This document shows, in pieces, positions 33,005 through 41,512 of a DNA stretch of 64,000 nucleotides. The number at the start of each line of letters is the position of its first letter. Within the stretch, counting starts at the first letter, position 1. This DNA comes from Aestuariimicrobium sp. p3-SID1156 (GTDB lineage: Bacteria > Actinomycetota > Actinomycetes > Propionibacteriales > Propionibacteriaceae): NCBI RefSeq assembly GCF_025144225.1, contig NZ_JALXXB010000001.1, forward strand, positions 372,001 to 436,000. The letters run 5' to 3'. A model generated the notes under the pieces. It searched no databases, was not told the origin of the DNA, and saw only the letters and a list, made by a program, of their open reading frames with translations. A program made the translations under genes and the position numbers.

Positions 33005-33023
33005 GTGGTGGGAGGATGGGGAC

Positions 33024-33677
33024 ATGCTTCCTGAGTGCATCCAGCAGTCCCGCCTGATTGTCCTGCTCGACCGGCGACGCAGTGAGGACGCCGACCGCGA
33101 CGCGCGTCTGGGCGTCCTGGTGCCGGTGCTGGAAGTGATGGTGCAGGAGGGCCTGCGGACCTTCGGGCTGGATTCAGGCGACCTGGACGTGTTCGCGGAG
33201 GTGCGCGAGATCTTCGATGAGCGCGCCGACTTCGGGCTGTACAACGTCGACGACCACGACCGGATGGCCCGGATGGTGGAGCAACGGCCGGCGTTCATCC
33301 TGCTGAACAATGACGACCCGGACCTGGTCTGGCACGGTCAGGGGCAGGGGATTGCGACGCTCCCGGCGGCGCTGACGCCCAATGAGATCGGACGCGCCGC
33401 CAAGCTGGGTGCCCCGGCGGTGCAGGTGATGCCGGCGGACCTGTTCGGCAGTTCCTTCCCCGACCAGCTGAACCAGGTGCTGCCCGGCGTGGTGACGATT
33501 CCGCGCGGCGGGCTTGGGGGTTGGGCGATCGGGCGCTGGTTCGAGGCCGGGGCGCAGGCCTGCATTGCCGACACCAACCTGATCGGGGATTCCCTCAACG
33601 GCGGCAACCTGAGCCACCTGCGTGACCGCGCGCGGAGCTTCCGCGACGTCATTCCCAGCGCTGAGGCGGGAGAGTAA
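33024..33677 (+). CDS. KDPG/KHG-aldolase-like protein lacking the Schiff-base lysine
   Basis: A 217-residue TIM-barrel protein resembling Eda (2-keto-3-deoxy-6-phosphogluconate aldolase). The second half follows the Eda pattern: ATLPAALTPNEIGRAAKLG, then VQVMPADLFG, then VTIPRGGLGGWAIGRWFEAG. In genuine Eda the equivalent of VQVMPA reads VKFFPA, with the catalytic lysine; here it is Gln (Q134). The T-P-N-E-I and P-R-G-G-L elements that hold phosphate are conserved. It probably binds a phosphorylated sugar acid but may not be an aldolase. The start is ATG 33024. It follows the membrane-protein gene closely, and the context does not suggest a pathway. Confidence 0.65.
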   Translation: MLPECIQQSRLIVLLDRRRSEDADRDARLGVLVPVLEVMVQEGLRTFGLDSGDLDVFAEVREIFDERADFGLYNVDDHDRMARMVEQRPAFILLNNDDPDLVWHGQGQGIATLPAALTPNEIGRAAKLGAPAVQVMPADLFGSSFPDQLNQVLPGVVTIPRGGLGGWAIGRWFEAGAQACIADTNLIGDSLNGGNLSHLRDRARSFRDVIPSAEAGE

Positions 33678-33700
33678 TCCACAGGTCCGGGGGTGCGGGG

Positions 33701-33736
33701 TTGCTATTCCTGAGAATTAACCTAAGATCTTCTCAG
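33701..33736 (+). promoter_or_regulatory. Promoter with overlapping inverted repeat upstream of SH3/VanY-like gene
   Basis: TTGCTA (33701-33706) and TAAGAT (33723-33728) are 16 bases apart, a good sigma-70-type promoter. An inverted repeat, CTGAGAA (33710-33716) with TTCTCAG (33730-33736), overlaps the spacer and runs past the -10, so a repressor may bind there. The repeat is also consistent with a small hairpin at the start of the transcript. Confidence 0.55.
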
Positions 33737-33774
33737 TCAGAAGCCTGCCCCCAACTGTTGAGGCCTTGATACCC

Positions 33775-35022
33775 ATGACCGGACACCGGTTCACCACTGA
33801 GAACGACTCCGCCACCCTCGATGAGCAGCTGCGCACCCCTACGCGAATGCAGCCTGTGGTGGAGACCGACGATGTGGAAGTCGAGGAGGCAACGGTGATC
33901 GGTGGCTTCAGTGCGTTCATCACCCCTCGTCGGAAGCGCTTTGGGCTGGTGCTCGCCCCGGTGCTGGCGGTCGGTATCGCGGCCACCTCGTTCGCGGTGA
34001 CCCGTCCCGGCGACCAGCCCCTGGAGGCGGCCCCGGTCGTCGAGGTGCAGCAGTCGGTGGCCGCGCGTGCCAAGGCCCCCAACCGCGAGGCCTCGCGTCC
34101 TGCCCTCACCCCGTCGGCCAGCCCCGCTGAGTCCGCGGCGCTGTCCGGTGGTGTGAAGTTCAGCACACTGCCGTCGACCAAGGCTGCCCCATCGAAGAAG
34201 GTTGCGACCACCAAGAAGGCTGCGACCACCAAGAAGGTTGTGACCACCAAGAAGGTTGTGACCACCAAGAAGCCCGTGGCCATGAAGAAGCCCGTGGCCA
34301 TGAAGAAGGCGACCGCCGCGAGCTCGGCGCGTCCCACCACGAAGGCGGCGCCCACCCGCGCCAACAACGCCAAGCCGCAGAACGCCGGGCCTGCGATCCC
34401 ACGCCTGGGCGAGGTGATCGGTTCCCGCTACGCCACCGGGAAGGTGCGCGTCCGCGCCATCCCCTCGACCGGTGGCGAGGTGCTGTCGACCCTGAAGGTC
34501 GGCCAGAAGGTGTCGGTCACTGCTGTCAGCAGCAACGGCTTCCGCCAGATCTCCTGGAATGGACGCGCTGCCTGGGTGTCGAGTGAGTTCCTGTCGAAGT
34601 CCCAGCCTGCTGCGCCGAAGACCACTGCTCCCAAGACTACCTCGGGTGGTTCCTCGAGCGGTTCGGCACCGGCTGCGGGGGCCTGCAGCGACGCTCCTCC
34701 GCGCGGTGTGAATGCGAACGCCATGGGTGTCTACCGTGCCGTGTGCGCTCGCTGGCCACAGGTCAGCTCCTACGGTGGCTACCGTCCCAGCTCTGACTTC
34801 CACGGACAGGGGCGGGCAGTCGACATCATGATCTCCGGGGCGACCGGTTGGGAGATCGCCAACTACCTGCGCGCGAACGCCTCCCGCCTCGGGATCAGCG
34901 AGCTCATCTACGCCCAGAAGATCTGGACCGTCCAGCGCTCTGGTGAGGGCTGGCGCTCCATGTCCGACCGTGGTGGGGCGACTGCCAACCACTACGACCA
35001 CGTGCACGTCTCGGTCTACTGA
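33775..35022 (+). CDS. Cell-wall-associated protein: membrane anchor, Lys-rich repeats, SH3 domain, VanY-like C-terminal domain
   Basis: A 415-residue envelope protein. A single membrane helix at about residues 57-76 follows an N-terminal cytoplasmic part. Then comes a Pro/Ala/Thr/Lys-rich extracytoplasmic stalk with six TTKK-type repeats (about 142-178), an SH3b domain (about 215-275, GKVRVRAIPSTGGEVLSTLK to RAAWVSSEF) and a C-terminal domain (305-415) with DFHGQGRAVDIM and HYDHVHVSV. These resemble the zinc-binding H-D-H pattern of M15/VanY peptidases and the ARB_07466-type domain. The role is probably peptidoglycan binding or cleavage. ATG 33775 is preferred over TTG 33766 because of GAGG eleven bases upstream. 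It has its own promoter and terminator. Confidence 0.83.
   Translation: MTGHRFTTENDSATLDEQLRTPTRMQPVVETDDVEVEEATVIGGFSAFITPRRKRFGLVLAPVLAVGIAATSFAVTRPGDQPLEAAPVVEVQQSVAARAKAPNREASRPALTPSASPAESAALSGGVKFSTLPSTKAAPSKKVATTKKAATTKKVVTTKKVVTTKKPVAMKKPVAMKKATAASSARPTTKAAPTRANNAKPQNAGPAIPRLGEVIGSRYATGKVRVRAIPSTGGEVLSTLKVGQKVSVTAVSSNGFRQISWNGRAAWVSSEFLSKSQPAAPKTTAPKTTSGGSSSGSAPAAGACSDAPPRGVNANAMGVYRAVCARWPQVSSYGGYRPSSDFHGQGRAVDIMISGATGWEIANYLRANASRLGISELIYAQKIWTVQRSGEGWRSMSDRGGATANHYDHVHVSVY
34198..34305 (+). repeat. Six tandem 18-bp units encoding Lys/Thr repeats
   Basis: Six in-frame 18-base units run from 34198 to 34305. Units 1-4 encode KVATTK-type hexapeptides (AAG-GTT-GCG-ACC-ACC-AAG and close variants) and units 5-6 encode KPVAMK. 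The last four fall into two identical pairs (units 3=4 and 5=6), showing recent duplication. They form the positively charged stalk of the host protein, which may contact wall teichoic or other anionic polymers. Confidence 0.9.
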
Positions 35023-35060
35023 TCGGACGCCGCAGGCGGCTGCCTGCTCCCGTTCCTCTC

Positions 35061-35097
35061 GGACCCCATCGCCTGCGGGCGGTGGGGTCCGTTCCTT
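35061..35097 (+). terminator. Intrinsic terminator after the SH3/VanY-like gene
   Basis: The stem GGACCCCA...TGGGGTCC (35061-35068 and 35083-35090) contains an inner CGCC-TGCG-GGCG stem and is followed by GTTCCTTCTCC. The T run is broken but the stem is strong and lies 38 bases past the stop. Confidence 0.7.
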
Positions 35098-35124
35098 CTC
35101 CGGGGAAAGCGGCCGCGCGGGGAT

Positions 35125-35207
35125 CGGAAGCTTTCGCCGAGGTGCGGAAGATTCCGGGTGATCGGCCCGCGAGGGCGGACCCTGCCGCTCTCGTGCGAAA
35201 GTTTCCG
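35125..35207. promoter_or_regulatory. Three palindromic operator-like sites
   Basis: Three related 12-base palindromes lie in a gene-free stretch: CGGAAGCTTTCG (35125-35136), CGGAAGATTCCG (35145-35156) and CGAAAGTTTCCG (35196-35207). Sites 2 and 3 share 15 of 17 bases in their wider context (GTGCG.AAG.TTCCGGG). The first two are 20 bases apart centre to centre, two helical turns. Regulators of LacI or ROK type in actinobacterial sugar genes bind sites of this CGAAA-TTTCG kind, so they may control the decayed gene or the ABC importer downstream. No matching regulator gene is in the window. Confidence 0.5.
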
Positions 35208-35295
35208 GGCAGGACTTCACTGAAGCGTGGCTACGAGCGTCCCGGAAGGGCCCACGGGCACACTGGACACTCATCCCCAACCCTCAGGAGGCGCC

Positions 35296-35565
35296 GTGGC
35301 GGAGCAGCGCAGTGAACACGTGAGCACCGTGGGCAGTTGAAGCGCCTGCTCCGTGAGCTTGGGGTGCGAGGCTGAAGCGGTCGCGACCCTGGCCACCGAG
35401 GAGTGCGGCCGACAGGCGATGGTCCGCACGCTGTCGCCCGATGAGCGCGAGGAGCTGCAACGAACCCGCGAACAACGGCTGGGTGAGGTCATCGAGCGCT
35501 CGCGCGGTGCCAGCGCCCGACGAGCCGTTGGCCGGCCCATTGACCGTGGAAGGCCGCGAACCTAG
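35296..35565 (+). pseudogene. Remnant of a short charged-helix protein, probably frameshifted
   Basis: A GTG at 35296 has an excellent AGGAGG four bases upstream, but its frame stops after 14 codons (VAEQRSEHVSTVGS). Shifting frame by one base continues the same style as LKRLLRELGVRG. A second shift near 35375 leads to a frame ending at 35565 with EAEAVATLATEECGRQAMV and LSPDEREELQRTREQRL, a charged amphipathic helix. The continuity suggests a formerly intact protein of about 85-90 residues broken by two frameshifts, or sequencing errors. I do not recognise the family. The rest of 35570-35735 shows no gene. Confidence 0.4.
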
Positions 35566-35739
35566 CATGGGGGCGACTCGCCGGTCGCACCTGATGATCG
35601 GACCGCCCCTGCACTGTGGGAGGGGCATGCGAGCAGCGAGCGATGCACTGTCCCGGTTGAGAAAGCACAACGATTTGCCACGCTTGGGGCGTTGGTCATC
35701 CATGGCGTGATACCTCTCCATCAAACGAAAGGCGCTGAC

Positions 35740-37038
35740 ATGAAGAAACTCCGCAACGTCGCGGCAGCTCTGCTCTGCAGTGTGCTGGCCCTGACCGCAT
35801 GCTCCCCGGGTGAGAAGGAAGCCGACCCCGGGGATGCGAACACCAATGCCCGCGAGGGTGTCCAGGAACTGACCTACCTCTACTTCACCGACGGCCCCGA
35901 CGAGCAGGCCACCCGCAACCTGATCACGAAGTACGAGAAGGAGAAGGGCGTCAAGGTCAAGCTTGAGATCGTCCCCTACGCCAACCTGGAGCAGACCCTG
36001 CAGGCGCGGCTGGCCGGTGGCAACGCCCCCGACGTGGCGCGGCTCTCCGACCTGACCAACTTCCGCGAGGACCTCCTCGACCTGAACAAGTTCCAGAAGG
36101 AGGCTCTGGACGGCAAGTTCATCGACGGCTTCGACAAGGCCGCGATGGGGCCGGACGGGCAGCGGCTGGCGGTGCCGTCGGACCTGACGATCAACGGCGT
36201 CTTCGTCAATGCCGACCAGTTCAAGAAGGCTGGCGTCCCGGTCCCCTCCGAAGGCAAGGGCTGGAAGAGCTGGCAGGAGATGGTCGACGCGGCCAACAAG
36301 GTGAAGGCAGCCAACAAGACCGAGTACGGCGTGGCGGTCGACGTTTCCGGGCACCGCTTCTCCACGATGCTCAGCCAGTACGGCACGACGCTGATCGGTG
36401 GCGACGGCAAGACGGTTGCCGCTGACCCTGCCAAGACGCAGAAGATGCTGAGCGACCTGCAGAAGTGGAACAAGGACGGCACCATGCCGCGCGACCTCGT
36501 CCTGCAGGCGGGATCGAAGTACAAGGCGGCCAACGAGATCTTCCTGGGCGAGCAGGTGCCGGTCTATGTTTCGGGCAACTGGCAGGTGGCGGCGCTGGCC
36601 AAGAATGCGAAGTTCACCTGGCAGGCCGTCCCCAACCCCTGCGAGGAGCGTTGCGGCGGATTCCCCGGCGGCAAGCTGATGGCTGCCTTCAAGAAGTCGA
36701 AGAACCCGGCGCTGGCCGCAGAGTTCATTGCATGGATGAACTCTGCTGACAACCAGAAGCAGATGGACGCCGAGGCCAACTTCCTGCCCACCCGCAAGGA
36801 CCTGGTCGACGCCGACATCCCCTTCGCCCAGCGACCCGAGGACATGAAGGTCTTCCTCTCCGAGATCAGCAAGACCCCGGAGGACACCTACACCTCGGCC
36901 TACGCGCCCGCATTCGGCAACTCCGCCAAGGCCTTCGTGGAGGCGGTCGCGAGCGTACTGGCCGGCAAGGACACCCCCGAGGGGGCGACGACCAAGCTCC
37001 GCACGGGAGTGGAAAAGGCGATCAAGGATGCTGGCTGA
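35740..37038 (+). CDS. Sugar ABC transporter substrate-binding lipoprotein
   Basis: Captures a sugar at the outer membrane face of the cell and delivers it to the permeases that follow. The 432-residue protein has a lipoprotein signal with lipobox LALTAC (Cys about 22) and the extracellular solute-binding family 1 layout: ELTYLYFTDGPDEQATRNLI, GNAPDVARLSDLTNF, VPSDLTINGVFVNADQFKKA, and a cysteine-containing NPCEERCGGFPGGKLMAAF. Start ATG 35740 has AAAGG seven bases upstream. It overlaps the first permease gene by 11 bases. The substrate is unknown: members of this family take up di- and oligosaccharides or N-acetyl sugars. Confidence 0.93.
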   Translation: MKKLRNVAAALLCSVLALTACSPGEKEADPGDANTNAREGVQELTYLYFTDGPDEQATRNLITKYEKEKGVKVKLEIVPYANLEQTLQARLAGGNAPDVARLSDLTNFREDLLDLNKFQKEALDGKFIDGFDKAAMGPDGQRLAVPSDLTINGVFVNADQFKKAGVPVPSEGKGWKSWQEMVDAANKVKAANKTEYGVAVDVSGHRFSTMLSQYGTTLIGGDGKTVAADPAKTQKMLSDLQKWNKDGTMPRDLVLQAGSKYKAANEIFLGEQVPVYVSGNWQVAALAKNAKFTWQAVPNPCEERCGGFPGGKLMAAFKKSKNPALAAEFIAWMNSADNQKQMDAEANFLPTRKDLVDADIPFAQRPEDMKVFLSEISKTPEDTYTSAYAPAFGNSAKAFVEAVASVLAGKDTPEGATTKLRTGVEKAIKDAG

Positions 37039-37978
37039 CACCCAGCCCGACATCGCTGAGGGCGCCCGATCCATGGGGTCGGGCGCCCCTGCCCGTCGGC
37101 GACGGCCGCGATTGAACCGCCAGAAAATCGCGCCCTACCTGTTCATCCTCCCGAACATGCTGGTGTTCGCCATCTTCACGATCTACCCGGCGATCAACAT
37201 GTTCAACATGTCGCTGTACGACTCGCGGAATGGGCGGACATTCCGCTGGGTGGGGTTCGACAACTTCACCGAGATCGCCACCGACAGCGAATTCCTGCAG
37301 GTGTTGACCCAGACGGTCGTGTTCACGATTGGTTTCGTTGGCTTCACCGTGCTGTTCGCGACATTGTTCGCATTGCTGCTCAATGATTCCTTTCGGGGAC
37401 GCACATTCTTTCGCGCCGTGATCTTTCTGCCCTCGCTGCTGTCGGCGGTGGTGATCGGCCTGCTTTGGGGCTGGATGTTCGAGCGCACCAACGGGTTGGT
37501 GAACGTCGCCCTGGGGAGCCTCGGGATCACGGGCCCGGGCTGGCTGGTGCAGGACCACCTCGCCATGGGCGTCGTGATCTTCGTCGGCCTGTGGATGCAC
37601 ACCGGCTTCTACACCCTGATCATGCTGGCCGGGCTGCAGGGGATCGACCCGAATGTGCATGAGGCCGCGAAGGTGGACGGGGCAACCACGTGGCAGCGGT
37701 TCACCAAGATCACCTGGCCCCTGCTGCGGCCGACCACCTTGGTGGTGCTGATCCTGTCCACGATCTCCGGATTCCAGGCCTTTGACTTCATCTGGACCCT
37801 GACCGGTGGTGGGCCGGTGGGCAGCACCACCCTGCTGGTCCAGTACATCTACGAGCGAGGGTTCAGCACCCCGACCCGCTACGGACTGGCGGCGGCTGGC
37901 GGCGTGGTGCTCTTCGGCTTCGTGTTCGTCCTGACCGCCATCAACTTCGCCTACGGGCGCCGCAAGGAGGCAGCGTGA
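37028..37978 (+). CDS. Sugar ABC transporter permease (MalF/MsmF-like)
   Basis: One of two membrane subunits of the importer. The 316-residue protein has six predicted membrane helices: KIAPYLFILPNMLVFAIFTI at the first, and the coupling helix with the EAA motif HEAAKVDGATTWQRFTKITW facing the ATPase in the cytoplasm. QAFDFIWTLTGGGP is a typical CUT1-family stretch. The start overlaps the binding-protein gene by 11 bases and the stop overlaps the next permease by four, so all three are translated together. A charged N-terminal extension of about 30 residues precedes the first helix. Confidence 0.93.
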   Translation: MLADTQPDIAEGARSMGSGAPARRRRPRLNRQKIAPYLFILPNMLVFAIFTIYPAINMFNMSLYDSRNGRTFRWVGFDNFTEIATDSEFLQVLTQTVVFTIGFVGFTVLFATLFALLLNDSFRGRTFFRAVIFLPSLLSAVVIGLLWGWMFERTNGLVNVALGSLGITGPGWLVQDHLAMGVVIFVGLWMHTGFYTLIMLAGLQGIDPNVHEAAKVDGATTWQRFTKITWPLLRPTTLVVLILSTISGFQAFDFIWTLTGGGPVGSTTLLVQYIYERGFSTPTRYGLAAAGGVVLFGFVFVLTAINFAYGRRKEAA

Positions 37979-38910
37979 GCACCGTCGGGCAGGAATCCGT
38001 CGTCGCGCAGGAGACCGTCGCCGGGTCGGGGACGGGGGGAGGGCGGGGCCGCGGGCGTCCCAAGGGCACCTGGACCTCGGTCGCAGCGACCCGTACCCCC
38101 ACGACCCTGGTGGTGTTGCGATACGCCGTGCTGGTCACCGCAGCGCTCGGCGTGCTGGTACCGCTGACCTGGACGGTGTTGTCGAGCTTCAAGAGCCAGT
38201 CGGAACTGGCACAGCGGCCTCCGTCGCTGATGCCGAAGAGCTTCGCCCCCACCAACTACACCGAGGCGATGAGTCGCTTCGATTTCGGGACGTATTTGAG
38301 CAACTCCGTGATCGTCACCGTGGGGGCAACGATTCTCACCGTGGTCATCAACACCATGTGCGCCTACGGGCTGGCGAAATACAACTTCCGTGGACGCAAT
38401 GCGCTGTTTCTGCTCGTGCTGGCCATGATCATGGTGCCGCTGCAGGTGATCCTGATCTCGGTGTACAAGGTCGCCAGTGACCTGGGGCTGGTGAATTCGC
38501 TGTGGGGCCTGATCATCCCGCCGGCGGCGACCCCAACCGGAGTATTCCTGATCCGGCAGTACATGTTGTCGATCCCCGATGAGCTGATCGAGGGGTCGCG
38601 CGTGGACGGGGCAGGGGAGTTCGCCACCTTCCTGCGGATCATCGTTCCCCTGTGTGGTGCCCCGATCGCCGTCGTCACCGTGTTCTCGGTGATGTGGCGC
38701 TGGAACGACTTCCTCTGGCCGCTGATCATCAGCCAGGACCAGAGCAAGTACACGCTCCCGGTCGCACTCGCGCAGTTCAGCGCGGAGGAAGTGGTGCCGT
38801 TCAACTACATCCTCGCCATGAGCGTGGTCGCGATGCTGCCGGTGGTCCTGATCTTCCTGTTCCTGCAGCGCTACATCGTCACGGGGATCGCGAACACCGG
38901 GATCAAGTAG
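37975..38910 (+). CDS. Sugar ABC transporter permease (MalG/MsmG-like)
   Basis: Second membrane subunit of the CUT1-type importer, 311 residues with six predicted helices. The EAA motif IEGSRVDGAGEFATFLRIIV sits in the last cytoplasmic loop, and the C-terminal RYIVTGIANTGIK is the usual MalG-type ending. The GTG start overlaps the upstream stop (GTGA). No ATP-binding protein gene follows; in actinobacteria such importers commonly share one multitask ATPase (MsiK type) encoded elsewhere. A gap of 199 bases separates it from pgi, without a visible terminator. Confidence 0.93.
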   Translation: MSTVGQESVVAQETVAGSGTGGGRGRGRPKGTWTSVAATRTPTTLVVLRYAVLVTAALGVLVPLTWTVLSSFKSQSELAQRPPSLMPKSFAPTNYTEAMSRFDFGTYLSNSVIVTVGATILTVVINTMCAYGLAKYNFRGRNALFLLVLAMIMVPLQVILISVYKVASDLGLVNSLWGLIIPPAATPTGVFLIRQYMLSIPDELIEGSRVDGAGEFATFLRIIVPLCGAPIAVVTVFSVMWRWNDFLWPLIISQDQSKYTLPVALAQFSAEEVVPFNYILAMSVVAMLPVVLIFLFLQRYIVTGIANTGIK

Positions 38911-39109
38911 CTGGCGGGGGACGGGCGGGGCTCATGACCGGAATCTGTCGCCTTGGAGCAGGGCCTTCCGGAGGGCGCGTCCACCTGACCGGACACTCTC
39001 TCCCCAGTGCGAAGCCTTCCACTCGCCGGTTCCCGGCGTCCACACCGATCACTGCAGATAACTCCTCCGACCCGACCGCGCGGGACCGGCCCAAAGTAGG
39101 GTGGGGGAC

Positions 39110-40783
39110 ATGCAGACCCCGGTTGATTGCACCTCCACCCGAGCCTGGTCCGAGCTGACCACCCTCGCCGCCAACCTCCACCCCGACCTGCGGTCCTGGT
39201 TCGAGAAGGACCCCGACCGAGCGGCCCGTTTCAGCCTGACGGCCGGTGACCTGTTCGCCGACCTGTCCAAGAACTGGATCACCGATGACGTCGAGGCGGC
39301 GCTGATTGCGCTCGCCGAGGAGTGCGGCGTCCCGGAGCGTCGTGAGGCGATGTTCACCGGCGAGAAGATCAACGTCACCGAGAACCGCGCCGTCCTGCAC
39401 ACCGCCCTGCGTGCACCGCGCGGCAGCCACGTGATGGTCGAGGGCGTGGACGTCGTCGACGACGTCCACGCCACCCTCGACAAGGTCTACGACTTCGCCG
39501 AGAAGGTGCGCTCGGGGCAGTGGACCGGTGTCACCGGCAAGTCGATCAAGACCGTGGTCAACATCGGCATCGGTGGATCTGATCTTGGTCCGGTGATGGT
39601 CTACGAGGCGTTGCGCCCCTACAAGACCGACGCGCTGGACTGCCGTTTCGTCTCCAACATCGACCCGGCCGACATCGCGGAGAAGACCGCCGACCTCGAC
39701 CCTGAGACGACGCTGTTCATCGTGGCCTCCAAGACCTTCACCACCCTGGAGACCCTCACCAACGCCCGTCTCGCCCGTGCCTGGCTGCTGGAGACGCTGC
39801 AGCAGCAGGGAGCGATCGACGGCAGCGACTCCAAGGCGTCCGAGGCGGTGGCGGCGCACTTCGTGGCCGTCTCGACCGCACTGGACAAGGTGGCGGCCTT
39901 CGGTATCGACCCCCAGAATGCCTTCGGCTTCTGGGACTGGGTCGGCGGACGCTACTCGGTGGACTCCGCTGTCGGTACCGCCGTGGCCGTCGCGATCGGG
40001 CGCGAGAACTTCCAGGACCTGCTGGCCGGTTTCCACACCATGGACCAGCACTTCCGCAACGCTCCATTGGCGCAGAACCTGCCGGTGCTGATGGCCATGC
40101 TGAACATCTGGTACGTGAACTTCTACGACGCCCACAGCCACGCGGTGCTGCCCTACGCGCAATACCTGCACCGCTTCGCCGCCTACCTGCAGCAGTTGAC
40201 CATGGAATCCAACGGCAAGTCGGTTCGGTGGGATGGCTCCCCGGTCACCTGTGACACCGGCGAGATCTTCTGGGGCGAGCCCGGCACCAATGGCCAGCAC
40301 GCCTTCTACCAGCTGATCCACCAGGGGACGCGCTTGATTCCCTGCGACTTCATCGCCGTCGCCACCCCGGCGCATCCGCTGAAGGACAACGGCACGGACG
40401 TCCACGAGCTGTTCCTGAGCAACTTCTTCGCCCAGACCGCCGCCCTGGCCTTCGGCAAGACCGCCGACGAGGTCCGCGCCGAGGGCACCGCGGAGGAGAT
40501 CGTGCCGGCTCGAGTTTTCGAGGGCAACAAGCCGACCACCTCGATCATGGCCCCGGCGCTGACCCCCTCGGTGGTGGGTCAGCTGATCGCGCTCTACGAG
40601 CACATCACCTTCGTCCAGGGCGTCATCTGGGGCATCGACTCCTTCGACCAGTGGGGCGTGGAGCTGGGCAAGAAGCTCGCCACCCAGATCGCTCCCGCTG
40701 TCCAGGGGGACGCGGACGCCCTGCACGAGCAGGACGCCTCCACCCAGCAGCTGGTGCGCTACTACCGGGAGCACCGCCGCTGA
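39110..40783 (+). CDS. pgi: Glucose-6-phosphate isomerase
   Basis: Interconverts glucose 6-phosphate and fructose 6-phosphate in glycolysis, in the cytoplasm. The 557-residue protein has the conserved phosphate-binding stretch [41 protein letters not shown] and the C-terminal signature [13 protein letters not shown]. The catalytic Glu of [14 protein letters not shown] and the His in the same block are present. The listed start is ATG 39110; a GTG at 39101 is possible, and both lie after a purine-rich stretch (AGGGTGGGGG). It follows a sugar importer, which may feed it. Length matches the long form of the family. Confidence 0.95.
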   Translation: MQTPVDCTSTRAWSELTTLAANLHPDLRSWFEKDPDRAARFSLTAGDLFADLSKNWITDDVEAALIALAEECGVPERREAMFTGEKINVTENRAVLHTALRAPRGSHVMVEGVDVVDDVHATLDKVYDFAEKVRSGQWTGVTGKSIKTVVNIGIGGSDLGPVMVYEALRPYKTDALDCRFVSNIDPADIAEKTADLDPETTLFIVASKTFTTLETLTNARLARAWLLETLQQQGAIDGSDSKASEAVAAHFVAVSTALDKVAAFGIDPQNAFGFWDWVGGRYSVDSAVGTAVAVAIGRENFQDLLAGFHTMDQHFRNAPLAQNLPVLMAMLNIWYVNFYDAHSHAVLPYAQYLHRFAAYLQQLTMESNGKSVRWDGSPVTCDTGEIFWGEPGTNGQHAFYQLIHQGTRLIPCDFIAVATPAHPLKDNGTDVHELFLSNFFAQTAALAFGKTADEVRAEGTAEEIVPARVFEGNKPTTSIMAPALTPSVVGQLIALYEHITFVQGVIWGIDSFDQWGVELGKKLATQIAPAVQGDADALHEQDASTQQLVRYYREHRR

Positions 40784-40804
40784 TTTGAGCGTCATACTGG
40801 TCAC

Positions 40805-41491
40805 GTGAGTTCCGACGAGAAGCCCCGCCGCCACCTGCTGCGCTACGTCCTGCGCGTGTGCGGCGGGTTCGTTGCGCTCTCGCTTCTGGCCGTCTTCGGG
40901 CCGACGCTGTTCGTGCTCACCCTCAGCCTGGGACGCACGCACGACAGTGTCGGGGAGACTCCTGTGCGTGATGTCGCAATGGTTCTGGGCGCCGGTCTCA
41001 ACCCCGACGGGACGCCCAGCCCCTTCCTCAGGGCACGTCTGGACCTGGGCGCTGACCTGTACGACGCGGGCAAGGCGAAGGTGATCATCGTTTCCGGGGC
41101 GGTCGACGGCTACTACAACGAACCACGCGCGATGAAGCGCTATCTGGTGAACCAGCGCGGGATCCCCGAAGCGCGCATCGTCACCGACAACGCTGGCTAC
41201 AACACGTGGAGCTCCTGCGTCCGGGCGAAGAAGATCTTCGGCGTCGACTCACTGACCGTGGTCACCCAGGGCTACCACCTGCCACGGTCGGTGGCCGCCT
41301 GCCGGTTGGCGAAGGTGGACGCCCAGGGCCTGGGCGACACATCAGTCAAGACCCATTCCCGTCCGTGGCGCTTCGGACAGGTTCGCGAGATCGGCGCCAA
41401 CATCAAGTTGGTCTACGACTGGGCCCGGAATGCCCAACCGGCGCTGGGTGCACCGCGGGACGACGTCCAGGTGGCGCTGCGGGGGGCCTGA
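40805..41491 (+). CDS. SanA/YdcF-like DUF218 membrane-anchored protein
   Basis: A 228-residue protein with one N-terminal membrane helix (about residues 17-40, CGGFVALSLLAVFGPTLFVL), which anchors a DUF218 domain outside. Family motifs are AMVLGAGLNPDGTPSPFLRA (the first acidic/Gly region), AKVIIVSGAVDG, YNEPRAMKRYLVNQRGIP, DNAGYNTWSSC and VTQGYHLPRSVAAC. E. coli SanA affects envelope permeability; the enzyme activity is not established. GTG start 40805 follows pgi by 21 bases, so co-transcription is likely. Confidence 0.88.
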   Translation: MSSDEKPRRHLLRYVLRVCGGFVALSLLAVFGPTLFVLTLSLGRTHDSVGETPVRDVAMVLGAGLNPDGTPSPFLRARLDLGADLYDAGKAKVIIVSGAVDGYYNEPRAMKRYLVNQRGIPEARIVTDNAGYNTWSSCVRAKKIFGVDSLTVVTQGYHLPRSVAACRLAKVDAQGLGDTSVKTHSRPWRFGQVREIGANIKLVYDWARNAQPALGAPRDDVQVALRGA

Positions 41492-41512
41492 CCGCTGGCG
41501 GGAGTGGCCGGG

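Noticed and set aside
38903-40942. Long minus-strand open frame opposite pgi
   Set aside because: pgi has complete family signatures on the plus strand. The antisense protein is dominated by low-complexity Val/Gly/His/Arg and shows no motif.
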